A stretch of DNA of 64,000 bases from Saprospiraceae bacterium (GCA_016717265.1 JADKFX010000001.1:1996501-2060500); one strand, 5' to 3'; numbered from the stretch's first letter, positions 1 to 9,539 are shown. Program-made: numbers and translations. The notes: a model not told the origin generated them from the letters alone.

Positions 1-689
1 CCGGCATTCAGTAATGTAATCGTGGTACCATGAACAATTCCTTGAGGTCCAATATACATAAACGATCCAGCAGTCATTTGCCCATATTGTGTAACCCCTA
101 AAGCATTATATTTATTCCAATCGTCTTTTTTACTGTAATTTGGAATCATCATACCATTTGTAATAACGACTCTTGGTGCAGCAGGATTGGATGGAAATAA
201 TCCCATCGGATGTCCGGAATACAAAACTAAGGTTTGATGATCATTCATCTGGCTGAGGTATTTCATAGTTAATAAATACTGTGCCCAGTTTTGAAACACA
301 GAACCATTCCCGCCATATGTTATTAATTCATGTGGATACTTTGCAATGTTAGGATCCAAATTATTTTGAATCATCAACATGATGGCTGCAGCTTGTTTTG
401 ACTTGTATGGATATTCCTGTAATGGACGAGCAAACATCTCATAATCAGGTCGAAATCGGTGCATATAAATTCTACCAAATTCATTTAATTCCTGTTTAAA
501 TTCCGCTGCTAAAATAGGATGCTGTTTTGCAGGAAAATATCGAAGGCTATTGCGTATCGCTAACTTTTTTTCATCTGTATTTAAGATCGTATCAATAATT
601 CGCTTTGGAGCATGCGGCACAGTTGGGTCAATACCTGGATGCATTGGTAATTCATTTGGAATGCCGATTTCAATTTGAGTTTTAAACAT
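1..689 (-). CDS. hutU: Urocanate hydratase, N-terminal part (runs off window)
   Basis: Not a complete ORF: translation from the ATG at 689 stays open to base 1, giving about 229 residues. Urocanate hydratase is the second enzyme of histidine degradation (urocanate to imidazolonepropionate, NAD+-dependent, cytosolic). The family signature is visible: YGGNGSVFQNW, then LVLYSGHPMGLFPS, APRVVITNGMMIPN, and the very conserved YGQMTAGSFMYIGPQGIVHG near the break. These match the canonical HutU blocks (YTGCG..RNW, QSGKPVG, YGQMTAGSW.YIG.QGI). The C-terminal part is outside the window. No other hut gene is visible; the next gene on the same strand, upstream, is a beta-mannosidase ten bases before this start, so the two may be co-transcribed although they are metabolically unrelated. 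Confidence 0.93.
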   Translation of the reverse strand, partial: MFKTQIEIGIPNELPMHPGIDPTVPHAPKRIIDTILNTDEKKLAIRNSLRYFPAKQHPILAAEFKQELNEFGRIYMHRFRPDYEMFARPLQEYPYKSKQAAAIMLMIQNNLDPNIAKYPHELITYGGNGSVFQNWAQYLLTMKYLSQMNDHQTLVLYSGHPMGLFPSNPAAPRVVITNGMMIPNYSKKDDWNKYNALGVTQYGQMTAGSFMYIGPQGIVHGTTITLLNA

Positions 690-698
690 AGTGCCTTA

Positions 699-3197
699 TT
701 AATTATTAATAAAGTTAAAGAGCGATATCATTTTTAAGTCTGTGTTGTTTAAATTATTTTGATTTGTTATGCAATGGATCTTTTTAAATTCACCGGGATT
801 CAAGTCAAAATAATTTGGGAAAAAGGAGGATGTTGCATCTTCATATATATAAACACTTTTTGCTAGTTGTTTGCTTTTCAAAGTTATAAAAAATCCATTT
901 GTTGTTTTTTCAATAGTGTCTATTGCAATTTCCGGGTCATTTAATTTTAATTTATTGAATTTATCCAAAAAATAACATTGACTATTCCATTGATTTTTGT
1001 ATTTCCATTTAAGGAGTATGTAATGCGTTTCACGAATATCAAGTTTTTTAAAATTGAAAGGAATTTTCAAAAGTTCTAAAGAACTATTTTCTTCGATTGT
1101 GCCATTCCATTTTTCAGATTTCAAAACATTCCCTGTAAAATCTTGTATTAGGATTTCCAATTCAACATTTGTAGGTTCTAGAAAATCGGAAACAGCATGA
1201 ATGGTTAAATCCATTTCATTTGCATTCGCTGTAAAAAGTATTGGACGAAATGCATTTTTAACTTCGTGTTGCAATGCTTTCCATTTACCGAAATAATCTC
1301 TTCCAGACCAGGATATTCCAGGCCAACAATCATTAAACTGCCAGTATAAACTACCCATGCAGTAAGGCTTTGCCTTGCGGTGAGCACGTATAATTTTACA
1401 AATTCCTTCTGCTTGCGTGATTTGGTTAAGGTAGATAAGCGATTCAAAATTTTTCGCTTCCGGAAAATCTCTATTGATATATTGATTGATTAATTTATTT
1501 CCTCTTGGATGTTTTTGGTGATTGCGCAAAGAGTGAGAATCAAGATCTAATTCATTTTCTGAAGCAAATTGTTTAATGGTTGAAATTGCAGGTAAGGATT
1601 GAAAACCAAATTCGCTCATAAAGCGTGGAATTCGATCTTCCAATTTTTCAAATGGCATTTCATCATGCCAAAGACCCCAATCATGTGCATCTCCTTCTGA
1701 AATAAATTTATCATCGCCTCTGCCAAACAAAGGGGAGGATTCCCAATAACTATTTAAATTGCTATATTTCCGGACTGTATTTGGTAGAATAGCATTAAAC
1801 AATTTCTGATAATCATTCCAAATTCTTTCTTTATTTTCATTTGAAATAAGAAATTGCCAACCCCATCTATGCCAACCTTCATTGTTTTCATTATTCCCAC
1901 ACCAAAGTGCAATACAGGCAAATTGGGAAAGCCGTTGTACTTGTTCTTCTGCTTCTATAGAAGCATTTAACAGAAAACTTGAATCGCCTGGATACATTCC
2001 ACATGCGTACATAAAATCTTGCCAAATCAAGATGCCATTTTCATCACAGGTTTGATAGAAGGAATCGCTTTCATATCGCCCACCTCCCCAAATTCGAAGC
2101 ATATTAAAATTGGATTCAACCGCGGTTTTAATAATGGAAACTGGATCCAGCGTTTGAGTATATAATATGTCCGGTGGTATATAATTTGCTCCTTTGCAAA
2201 ATATCTTTTTTCCATTTATTAAAAAATAAAAGGATTTACCATAACGATCTGGTTCGTGAATTAAAGTAATTGTTCGAATTCCTGTTTTAAATGATTTTTC
2301 TGCTACAATCGTTTCATTTTTTAAAATTTCAATTTTACATGGATACAAATTTTGTTCACCTGTTCCATTTGGCCACCATAGTTTTGGATTCTCTAAAGTA
2401 AAATCAAAAGATACCTGTTGTTGACCATAGACTTTCTGAATTGGAAAACTTAATATCTGACCATTCATATGTAAGCGCGCATCCAATTCAGACAAAGTAT
2501 CCTGTATAAATAAAGCCAGATTCATTCGCAACATGGCGATGGTATCATTTGCTGTAATTGTATGTATTGAGCTCGCTTTTAATTTTACAGAATTCCATGC
2601 ATTTAAATAGATAGCATCGGTGATTCCGCTGCTCATTAAAACGGGTCCGAAATCCCAACCAAAGTGAAATTGTGGTTTTCTTAAGACAACTCTTTTTTCT
2701 CCCGGAAGCTTTGTTTCTAGCAAAGCATAAAGTGAATCCGCAAGCTTTGATGCTGAATTAAATTGAATTAACAATTCATTTTCTCCAACATTTAAAAGCT
2801 GTTTAACATCAAATGTCCAATGCCGGAATGCATTGTTTGCTTTCCCAAGATATTGGTTGTTAAGATAGAGCGAGCAATCAGTATCTAAACCTGGACATTC
2901 CAAATGAATGTTGTCTTGTTTCAAATACTTTGAATCAATATCGAATTTTGTTTTAAACAGCCAATTTTTTTCACTAACCCACTGGATATTTTTTTCATTG
3001 TCACCATAGAATGGATTTGGTATTTTTTGATTTTCTAAGAGGGCAGTGTAGGTGTTTCCAGGAATAGTGCAAGCCTGCCATTGTATGGTATCTGCTTGTG
3101 TGTAAAACCAGTTTTTTGTTAGGGCAATTTGCATTTGACCAAAAAGACTTGTAAAACTAATGAAACAGGTAATAGAAAGTGTTAGATACGATTTCAT
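699..3197 (-). CDS. Beta-mannosidase, glycoside hydrolase family 2
   Basis: Predicted secreted exo-beta-mannosidase releasing terminal beta-mannose from mannans or glycan cores. I start it at the ATG at 3197 (MKSYLTLSITCFISF...FGQ, a signal peptide) rather than the in-frame TTG at 3206. The order is an N-terminal GH2 sugar-binding jelly roll (about 30-190), an immunoglobulin-like domain, then the TIM barrel (about 310-640). The acid/base glutamate sits in WCGNNENNE (E437 from this start) and the nucleophile in FMSEFGFQS (E529); both motifs are diagnostic of GH2 beta-mannosidases rather than beta-galactosidases. About 832 residues is a normal family length. It lies 9 bp from the urocanate hydratase start on the same strand. 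No polysaccharide-uptake gene is adjacent; the SusCD pair is 25 kb away. Confidence 0.92.
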   Translation of the reverse strand: MKSYLTLSITCFISFTSLFGQMQIALTKNWFYTQADTIQWQACTIPGNTYTALLENQKIPNPFYGDNEKNIQWVSEKNWLFKTKFDIDSKYLKQDNIHLECPGLDTDCSLYLNNQYLGKANNAFRHWTFDVKQLLNVGENELLIQFNSASKLADSLYALLETKLPGEKRVVLRKPQFHFGWDFGPVLMSSGITDAIYLNAWNSVKLKASSIHTITANDTIAMLRMNLALFIQDTLSELDARLHMNGQILSFPIQKVYGQQQVSFDFTLENPKLWWPNGTGEQNLYPCKIEILKNETIVAEKSFKTGIRTITLIHEPDRYGKSFYFLINGKKIFCKGANYIPPDILYTQTLDPVSIIKTAVESNFNMLRIWGGGRYESDSFYQTCDENGILIWQDFMYACGMYPGDSSFLLNASIEAEEQVQRLSQFACIALWCGNNENNEGWHRWGWQFLISNENKERIWNDYQKLFNAILPNTVRKYSNLNSYWESSPLFGRGDDKFISEGDAHDWGLWHDEMPFEKLEDRIPRFMSEFGFQSLPAISTIKQFASENELDLDSHSLRNHQKHPRGNKLINQYINRDFPEAKNFESLIYLNQITQAEGICKIIRAHRKAKPYCMGSLYWQFNDCWPGISWSGRDYFGKWKALQHEVKNAFRPILFTANANEMDLTIHAVSDFLEPTNVELEILIQDFTGNVLKSEKWNGTIEENSSLELLKIPFNFKKLDIRETHYILLKWKYKNQWNSQCYFLDKFNKLKLNDPEIAIDTIEKTTNGFFITLKSKQLAKSVYIYEDATSSFFPNYFDLNPGEFKKIHCITNQNNLNNTDLKMISLFNFINN

Positions 3198-3211
3198 AGA
3201 TTGCAAAATAA

Positions 3212-3240
3212 AAAAGGCTTCCTGATTTAGGAAGCCTTTT
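3212..3240 (-). terminator. Intrinsic terminator after the Cys-rich secreted protein
   Basis: A near-perfect stem (AAAAGGCTTCC / GGAAGCCTTTT) with a short A/T loop, ending in a T-run on the minus strand. It lies just after the stop of the gene at 3261-3701 and just before the start of the beta-mannosidase, so it should separate the two transcription units. Confidence 0.8.
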
Positions 3241-3260
3241 AATCTTATTTTAGAATACGA

Positions 3261-3701
3261 TTATTCAGATTTTTTTTCTTGAGTTGGTGCCATATTTTCT
3301 GGAGTCACCGCAGCAGTACCTTTTGCTTTACAACATGCTTTTCCAGAAGCCGAACCTTTAGCACAACAAGCTTTTGAACTTGAGCAAGATTTGCCACTAA
3401 CAGAACCACTACCTGCAGGAATATTTACAAAACTTGCAGTAGCTTCATCATATTTTACTTCTGTTGAAGTGGATGCACCATCTGTTCCAACTGATTTTCT
3501 AATGAAACAAACACTACCACTTTTCTCGCAAACTTTAGTTTCAATTGATGCATCCATTTTAGCGGCTTTCAAAGCTGCTTCTGTTGGTTTTACACAAGAT
3601 TTAGCGTCTGCTGATTTCGTTCCATGTGCACAAGTTTGTGCAAATGTATTTTGACTTGTAAGGAATAATCCGAATCCAATAAATAGAATAAGTTTTTTCA
3701 T
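3261..3701 (-). CDS. Small Cys-rich secreted protein, function unknown
   Basis: 146 residues from an ATG at 3701. A clear signal peptide (MKKLILFIGFGLFLTSQNTFAQ) is followed by a Cys-containing region with CAHGTK, KSCVKP, KVCEKSGSVCF, and a low-complexity tail rich in Ser, Ala, Lys and Cys (SCSSSKACCAKG, KACCKAKG). The paired cysteines suggest disulfides or metal binding in the periplasm or outside the cell, but I recognise no family. It has its own terminator (3212-3240) and a candidate promoter box 28 bp upstream, so it is probably monocistronic. Confidence 0.75.
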   Translation of the reverse strand: MKKLILFIGFGLFLTSQNTFAQTCAHGTKSADAKSCVKPTEAALKAAKMDASIETKVCEKSGSVCFIRKSVGTDGASTSTEVKYDEATASFVNIPAGSGSVSGKSCSSSKACCAKGSASGKACCKAKGTAAVTPENMAPTQEKKSE

Positions 3702-3728
3702 AATTTAAATGTTTTTTAATTGTGATTA

Positions 3729-3736
3729 CAAAGATA
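3729..3736 (-). promoter_or_regulatory. Candidate -7 promoter box (TATCTTTG) for the Cys-rich gene
   Basis: On the minus strand this reads TATCTTTG, matching the Bacteroidota -7 consensus TAnnTTTG, 28 bp before the ATG at 3701. No convincing -33 TTTG was found at the usual spacing, and the region is AT-rich, so chance is possible. Confidence 0.4.
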
Positions 3737-3802
3737 GAACGCTATTATTTCATATTTTGTTCTCTTTATACGTTTTTAACTAAGTTTTAAGAGTTTGGAT
3801 TT

Positions 3803-4222
3803 ATGCTGAAACACTTTAAATTACAGGTAATCAAGATATTATGTATATTTTTACTGTTTTTGTCGTGTAAGAGTTCGCAGAAAAATACTATGGAAGAATA
3901 TATTCGGATAGGTAATGGCGGAGGATTTACTGGGATTGAAACCGTTTTTTCGATATCCAGAAATGGTCAAATTGAACAAGATGGAAAACTTGTAGACCGA
4001 CTCAAAAAAACAGATGTCGAACAAATTATCACCAATATTGAAGTATTAGGTTTGGATCAAATTGAATTGAACCAACCCGGTAATATTTATAAATTTATTG
4101 AATATTCTATGGAAGGTAAAACCCATCGAATTTGCTGGGATGCAAATTCAGAGTTGGTAAATAAAAATTTGAATTTATACTATAACCACGTACACTACTT
4201 AATCTATAAATTAATAAAATGA
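3803..4222 (+). CDS. Lipoprotein resembling emfourin, inhibitor of M4 proteases
   Basis: 139 residues. The N-terminus is a lipoprotein signal ending in FLLFLSC (Cys22), so the product should be membrane-anchored. The mature part opens with YIRIGNGGGFTGIETVFSIS and continues with a region around KLVDRLKKTDVEQIITNIEVLGLDQIE and a late strand/helix pair. This plan (a short strand, a GGF-[AT]-G-[IL] turn, a helix of acidic/Leu residues, then a final helix) is what I recall of emfourin, the protealysin inhibitor that is encoded beside M4 proteases in Proteobacteria. The stop overlaps the ATG of the M4 protease gene by ATGA, implying translational coupling. That context is the strongest support; the family assignment is from memory and is not proved. 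Confidence 0.65.
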   Translation: MLKHFKLQVIKILCIFLLFLSCKSSQKNTMEEYIRIGNGGGFTGIETVFSISRNGQIEQDGKLVDRLKKTDVEQIITNIEVLGLDQIELNQPGNIYKFIEYSMEGKTHRICWDANSELVNKNLNLYYNHVHYLIYKLIK

Positions 4223-7200
4223 GACATACGATTCTAATTTACCTATTGTTATTTTGCCAGCTTACAGGATTGCAAAGTCAGGCATTGAAAAAAACACATT
4301 CGTTTTTAATTAAAAAAGGGGTAAGTATTGAACAAAAGCAAATAAAAAAACCGGAGAGCTTTACACCAAAACTGGATTCTAGAGGATTGTTTTCTTCCAT
4401 AAGTCCACAGTATAAATCCATGCCAGGACAGGCTTTGAATGCATATAAAAACAATCTTACGGTAATATCCACCAATGAATTTGGATATCCGAGTAGAATA
4501 AAATGTGCAGTTCCAGAGCTTATGGATTCCAGAACCGCTGGTACTTATTGGGAATTCCATCTGCCAACAGTACTTGGTTTACTGCCAATAACCGGAATAG
4601 GTTTTACCTTAAAATCTGATGAAAAAGACCCACAAGGAATTACACACTTAAAATACGATCAAACATTTGATGGAACCCTGGTTTTAAATGGTGAATATTT
4701 TATTCATTTATATACTGATCAAAGTGCGATGGCACATGGTATGATTTATCAACCTACAGAAGTGATCCTTCCAAAATTAAATATTGACCAGGCATATTCT
4801 TCTGCAAAAGCTTATTTGAAACAACTTGGGATTCAATGTATAGAACCTTCATTACAACAAAAATCCTGGATTAAAACGGGACTTCAGGGTTATAAAATGG
4901 GGTATTGGTACAACAGAGATGAAGAGATCTGGCATCTAACATTTCAGCTGGATGTATTTCCAAATGCAATGAAACGTTGGGGAGTGCTTGTGGATGCAGT
5001 ATCCGGAAAGGTTTTGAAGGCCATTCAAAACCAATGTTTATTTCATATGAATTTGGAATGTGATCATTCAAAGAACAATGAAACATTTAGTCCACAAGGA
5101 TCAGAAACTACAAATGCCAAAGATTTATTTGATATTACCCGAACCTTGAATGTTTGGCGAGAATCTGGCAACGTTTATTTATTGGATGGAGCAAGACCTA
5201 TGTTTAAATTGGCGCAATTTAAATTAGACGACCCAGTAGGAGCCATCTGGACTTTAAATGGCTTGAACTCAAACCCAAATAATATTCAGGTTGATCAGAT
5301 CAAAACCACCAATAATACCTGGTCAAAAACAGCCGTTTCAGCGCATTATAATGCAGGTATTGCATTTGATTATTATGCAAATACCCATTTGCGGAATTCT
5401 ATTAATGGTCTAGGTGGTACCATTATTTCGGTAATTAATATAATAGATGAAAATGGTGGAGGTTTAGATAATGCATTTTGGAATGGGGAAGCCATGTTTT
5501 ATGGGAATGGAGCGCAAGCTTTTAATCCTTTAGCAAGAGGTTTAGATGTAGCAGGACATGAAATGTCACATGGTGTAATTCAAAGTACCGCAAATCTGGC
5601 ATACGAAGGAGAATCTGGCGCAATCAATGAGTCATTTGCGGATGTTTTTGGTGCAATGATTGACCGAAATGATTGGAAAATTGGAGAAGATGTAGTAAAA
5701 TTAGCTTCATTTCCTTCCGGTGCATTGAGAGATATGAGTGACCCTCATAATGGAGCACAAACGGGTGATTTTGGCAGATGGCAACCAAGACATGTAAATG
5801 AAAAATATACCGGCAGTCAAGATAACGGTGGTGTTCATATTAATAGCGGTATCCCAAATTATGCCTATTATCTTTTTGTTCAGGAAATGGCTAAAACCTC
5901 CAATGAAGAGCAAGCTAAAAAAACGGGTGAAGCGGTTTATTATAAAGCTTTAAATCAATATCTAACAAGATCTTCTCAATTTAAAGATTTGAGAAATGCA
6001 GTTGAACAAGCGTGTATAGATTTACATGGGAATAATTCTGGAGTCCATAATGCTGCAAAAAAAGCTTTTGATCAAGTTGGTATTGGATCGAGTGGAACAC
6101 CGGGCGGCGGCGGTGGTAATTATCAAAAAGATTTGAAGGTAAATCCGGGTAAGGAATTTGTAGTTTGTACGGATGATAATTTTGATGGTTTATACCTGAT
6201 TAATATTTCTACTGGTGGTATCTCACAATTAAGTACCAATTCAGTGAAGAGTAAACCAAGTGTTACAGATGATGGCGCAGAAATATATTATGTTGGATTT
6301 GATTCTAAACTTTACGGTTTATTTTTTAACGTATCGAAAGGATTATATGAGGAGTTTGTATTAGATAATGATCCAATTTATCGGAATGCATCTATATCTA
6401 AAGATGGCACTTTATTGGCAGTACTCTATGAACAAGAAGAAAATAAAATTCATGTTTACCAATTCTCTACGCAGGTATGGAAATCTTTTGAACTAAATAA
6501 TCCTGCAACATCCGGAGGTCTGTCTACAGGGAATGTGCGTTACGCCGACTTTATGGATTTTGAACCTTCTGGACAAAATTTAATGTATGATTGTTTAAGT
6601 GAATTGGATGGCGGTGCTAGTGGAACCTATGAGTATTGGGATATTGGTTTTTTAAGAGTTTGGGATCTTGCCGGTAAAAAATTTGGAGATGGACATATAG
6701 AAAAATTATTTTCTGATATTCCTGAAAATACAAGTATTGGAAATCCTGTGTTTTCAAAAAACTCACCTTATATTATGGCATTCGATTATCTTGAGGAAGC
6801 GATATTCGGTACCGAGTTTTCAATTCTAGGAGCAAATATTGAAACGGGTGAAGTTGGAGAAATTGCATCCAATAGAGACGATACTGGTTATCCTTCTTTT
6901 TCTGTTAAGGATGATGTATTATTGTTTAATGGTGTGGATAATACCAATACTGTTTCCTTAAAATTTAAAGCGTTAACCAAGGATAAGATTCATTCAAGTG
7001 GATCTGAACAATTATTTGTAAGTGGCGCACAATGGGGTAGTTGGTTTGCGAATGGCAAAAGAAGTTTAGTAAAAACAGATGCATTGCTTGGTATTAAAGC
7101 CTTGCGCGTGAGTCCAAATCCTTTTATTGATCAAATTCATTTTAGCCTTGAAAGCGAACAAACGCAAGAGCTTCAGTATAATTTATATGATATCATGGGA

Positions 7201-7350
7201 AATGCAATACTTGGTGGAACTATAAAGTTAGTTAGTGGTTTGAATCAGGTTGACATTAAAGCCAGGGGTCTTGTAGATGGAATTTATACAATGCAGTTAA
7301 TTTCAAAAACGGGCCATGCTTCTGTTTATTTAAATAAAATGGGTGATTAA
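4219..7350 (+). CDS. Secreted M4 (thermolysin-type) metalloprotease with T9SS sorting domain
   Basis: 1043 residues with a signal peptide (to about residue 22), an FTP/PepSY-type propeptide (about 40-270) and an M4 catalytic domain. Zinc ligands and catalytic residues are visible: HEMSH with H447, E448 and H451, third ligand E471 in AINESFADVFG (the same 23-residue spacing from the catalytic Glu as in thermolysin), and H540 in DNGGVHINSGIPN. After a Gly-rich linker (GTPGGGGG) comes a roughly 320-residue region with repeated short strands (STNSVKSKPSVTDDG, DDTGYPSFSVKDD) that looks like a WD40/PD40-type propeller, and a C-terminal T9SS type A sorting domain starting at VSPNPFIDQIHF. It should be exported by Sec and then secreted or anchored at the surface by T9SS. 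It is probably translated together with the emfourin-like lipoprotein gene it overlaps. Confidence 0.93.
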   Translation: MRHTILIYLLLFCQLTGLQSQALKKTHSFLIKKGVSIEQKQIKKPESFTPKLDSRGLFSSISPQYKSMPGQALNAYKNNLTVISTNEFGYPSRIKCAVPELMDSRTAGTYWEFHLPTVLGLLPITGIGFTLKSDEKDPQGITHLKYDQTFDGTLVLNGEYFIHLYTDQSAMAHGMIYQPTEVILPKLNIDQAYSSAKAYLKQLGIQCIEPSLQQKSWIKTGLQGYKMGYWYNRDEEIWHLTFQLDVFPNAMKRWGVLVDAVSGKVLKAIQNQCLFHMNLECDHSKNNETFSPQGSETTNAKDLFDITRTLNVWRESGNVYLLDGARPMFKLAQFKLDDPVGAIWTLNGLNSNPNNIQVDQIKTTNNTWSKTAVSAHYNAGIAFDYYANTHLRNSINGLGGTIISVINIIDENGGGLDNAFWNGEAMFYGNGAQAFNPLARGLDVAGHEMSHGVIQSTANLAYEGESGAINESFADVFGAMIDRNDWKIGEDVVKLASFPSGALRDMSDPHNGAQTGDFGRWQPRHVNEKYTGSQDNGGVHINSGIPNYAYYLFVQEMAKTSNEEQAKKTGEAVYYKALNQYLTRSSQFKDLRNAVEQACIDLHGNNSGVHNAAKKAFDQVGIGSSGTPGGGGGNYQKDLKVNPGKEFVVCTDDNFDGLYLINISTGGISQLSTNSVKSKPSVTDDGAEIYYVGFDSKLYGLFFNVSKGLYEEFVLDNDPIYRNASISKDGTLLAVLYEQEENKIHVYQFSTQVWKSFELNNPATSGGLSTGNVRYADFMDFEPSGQNLMYDCLSELDGGASGTYEYWDIGFLRVWDLAGKKFGDGHIEKLFSDIPENTSIGNPVFSKNSPYIMAFDYLEEAIFGTEFSILGANIETGEVGEIASNRDDTGYPSFSVKDDVLLFNGVDNTNTVSLKFKALTKDKIHSSGSEQLFVSGAQWGSWFANGKRSLVKTDALLGIKALRVSPNPFIDQIHFSLESEQTQELQYNLYDIMGNAILGGTIKLVSGLNQVDIKARGLVDGIYTMQLISKTGHASVYLNKMGD

Positions 7351-7365
7351 ATTGGCCTGAGACAA

Positions 7366-7400
7366 AATTCTGTAATCATAGAATTGATTGATTTTTTTTT
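7366..7400 (+). terminator. Weak intrinsic terminator after the M4 protease
   Basis: AATTCT and AGAATT form a 6-bp stem around an 8-nt loop, followed a few bases later by a run of nine T. The stem is short and AT-rich, so it may be weak. A TATTTTTG box overlapping the T-run could be a promoter for the next gene. Confidence 0.4.
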
Positions 7401-7473
7401 ATTTTTGAATCCGAATCAAGCACTCCTTAGAATGCGTTTTAAGGACTCCTAATTACAATGTTAATTTGTCAGT

Positions 7474-8442
7474 TTGTATCGTAAAATTTTAATTCTTCGC
7501 TTTAGTTCAATTGGTGATTTGGTACTTACCACACCTGTAATTCGTTGTTTGAAAAAACAAATGAATGCAGAAATTCATCTTTTGACAAAAGATAGCTATA
7601 AGACAGTTCTTTTATCGAATCCTTATATAACAAAAATTTGGTCTTTTAAGAATACTGTTTCAGATGTATTTGAAGAATTGGATAAAGAAGATTTTGATTT
7701 AATTGTAGACCTTCATAAAAATATTAGAAGCTATCGTATTTCCAGGCTTTTGAAAAAGAAAGTCATCCGTTTTGATAAACTTAATTTTCAAAAATGGTTG
7801 GTAACAGTTTTTAAAATTAATGTGTTGCCTAAAAAGCATTTAGTCGATCGTTATTTTGATAGTCTTGAAAATCTTGGAATTCAAAACGATGGCATGGGAT
7901 TAGATTATTTTATGAATCCAGTCGATAAAGAATATTTGAATCGTTTAAATTTACCAAATCAATATTCAGTAGCTGTCTTAGGAGCGAATCATGTAACTAA
8001 ACAAATTCCGATTCTTAAATGGAGAGAAATAATCAATTCAATAAATGGTCCTTTTGTTTTAGTTGGAGGTAAAGATGAAACTGAAATTGCAGTACAACTT
8101 CAAGCTGAATTTCCTTTAAAAGTTATTTCTTGTGTTGGAACTATGAGCATTGCTCAATCTGCTGCCGTCATAAATGCTTCCTCACAAGTCATTACACCAG
8201 ATACCGGAATGATGCATATTGCAGCAGCTTTAAAAAAGCCTATGCATGTAATTTGGGGGAATACCATTCCTGATTTTGGCATGTATCCATACTTTGGAAA
8301 TCAAAAAGCTATTGTAAAAAATCATGAAGTATTCGGATTGTCTTGCAGGCCGTGTTCTAAATTAGGATATTCTAGTTGTCCAAAAAAACATTTTAATTGT
8401 ATGATGCAGCATTCATTGAATCCACACACACTTGAATTTTAA
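7474..8442 (+). CDS. Glycosyltransferase family 9 (LPS heptosyltransferase-like)
   Basis: 322 residues. Family 9 enzymes transfer heptose or related sugars from ADP-sugars to lipopolysaccharide core on the cytosolic face. The N-terminus KILILRFSSIGDLVLTTPVIR and the C-terminal donor-site block VITPDTGMMHIAAALKKPMHVIWG are classic for the RfaF/WaaF group. A Cys-rich tail (SCRPCSKLGYSSCPKKHFNCM) is also common in the family. There is no ATG at the right place: the conserved N-terminus begins at a TTG (7474), and the nearest upstream ATG (7458) is out of frame, so TTG initiation is likely. It is the first gene of the envelope-polysaccharide cluster. Confidence 0.9.
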   Translation: MYRKILILRFSSIGDLVLTTPVIRCLKKQMNAEIHLLTKDSYKTVLLSNPYITKIWSFKNTVSDVFEELDKEDFDLIVDLHKNIRSYRISRLLKKKVIRFDKLNFQKWLVTVFKINVLPKKHLVDRYFDSLENLGIQNDGMGLDYFMNPVDKEYLNRLNLPNQYSVAVLGANHVTKQIPILKWREIINSINGPFVLVGGKDETEIAVQLQAEFPLKVISCVGTMSIAQSAAVINASSQVITPDTGMMHIAAALKKPMHVIWGNTIPDFGMYPYFGNQKAIVKNHEVFGLSCRPCSKLGYSSCPKKHFNCMMQHSLNPHTLEF

Positions 8443-8447
8443 TTCTT

Positions 8448-9539
8448 ATGGATGTAATATTATATGCGAATTATTTTTTTGGAATTAAGCCTAAAGGGAT
8501 CCCTTCAAAAGTAAAATTGCTCAAAGAACATTTTGAAATTCAATATGAATTTGAAAATAAGAATGAAATTCGAAGCTGGGAAGTTGTTGATATATTACCT
8601 GATTTTGTGTCGCAGGAACAAAACTTAATTTTAAAATATGGTATACAACATCCCTTTGAATTTTTGGAATTTGAAGATTTAAAGGCTTATCAACTTTTAT
8701 CCGAAATGTATCCGGATAAGAAATGGCGAAAGGATGAATCGAAGTTATTTAAAAATCCACTTAGCATTGCAGCTGGGTTTACATTCTTTTTTATTGTGCT
8801 TTGTATTGTAGGCTATTTTTGGATTATGCCAAAACTGGCTGACGGTTTAACTAAGGTCGTACCCTTGAATTGGGAAATTGAATTGGGTTCAAAATTAAGC
8901 GAATCAAGTATTCCAAAGGCTTTAGAAAATACCACAAAGTCTATGATGTTGGATTCTTTTTTCAAACTTATGCAAGTGGAAAGTAAGTATCCCATTCAAT
9001 TTCATTATATTGAAGATACTATTGTGAATGCATTTGCTATGCCGGGTGGGAATATTGTTATTTATAGTGGTTTATTTAATAAATTGAATTCATATGAATC
9101 ATTGGCCGGTTTGATTGGACATGAATTTACCCATGTTGAGTTTAAGCATTCCTTGAAAACTATTTTCAGATCTATGTCTTCTTACATAATACTGGCAGCA
9201 ATTTTTGGAGATCTTACCGGACTTGCAGGAATTGTTCTTGAAAATGCGAACTCAATACAAAATCTCAGCTACTCTCGGGCTTTTGAAAAAGAGGCAGATG
9301 CCAATGCAATTGATTTATTGTTGGATCGTAAAATATCTTTAGTTGGTATGTTAGATTTATTTAAAGTATTTATGGATGAAGGAAAACAAGGATTAGCTGT
9401 CCCTAAATTTTTAAGTACCCATCCAATTACGGAAGATAGAATCAAGTTTGTAGAATCAAAAATGGGGACTAGAGAATCCGGGGATGTTGAACATAAGGAA
9501 CTCAAGGAACTTTATAATCGATTGAAAAACAAACAGTAA
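8448..9539 (+). CDS. M48 family (Ste24/HtpX-like) membrane metalloprotease
   Basis: 363 residues. The zinc motif HEFTH (H225, E226, H229) lies in SLAGLIGHEFTHVEFKHS, and the third ligand is in FEKEADANAIDLL (E282). The sequence IVYSGLFNKL-type block (NIVIYSGLFNKLNSYESLAG) and the C-terminal FLSTHPITEDRI are typical of M48 peptidases. About 100 N-terminal residues of unknown fold precede a single membrane span (about 107-130), so the catalytic domain is probably periplasmic; members of the family act in membrane or envelope quality control. It begins 5 bp after the glycosyltransferase and is probably co-transcribed with it. Confidence 0.9.
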   Translation: MDVILYANYFFGIKPKGIPSKVKLLKEHFEIQYEFENKNEIRSWEVVDILPDFVSQEQNLILKYGIQHPFEFLEFEDLKAYQLLSEMYPDKKWRKDESKLFKNPLSIAAGFTFFFIVLCIVGYFWIMPKLADGLTKVVPLNWEIELGSKLSESSIPKALENTTKSMMLDSFFKLMQVESKYPIQFHYIEDTIVNAFAMPGGNIVIYSGLFNKLNSYESLAGLIGHEFTHVEFKHSLKTIFRSMSSYIILAAIFGDLTGLAGIVLENANSIQNLSYSRAFEKEADANAIDLLLDRKISLVGMLDLFKVFMDEGKQGLAVPKFLSTHPITEDRIKFVESKMGTRESGDVEHKELKELYNRLKNKQ

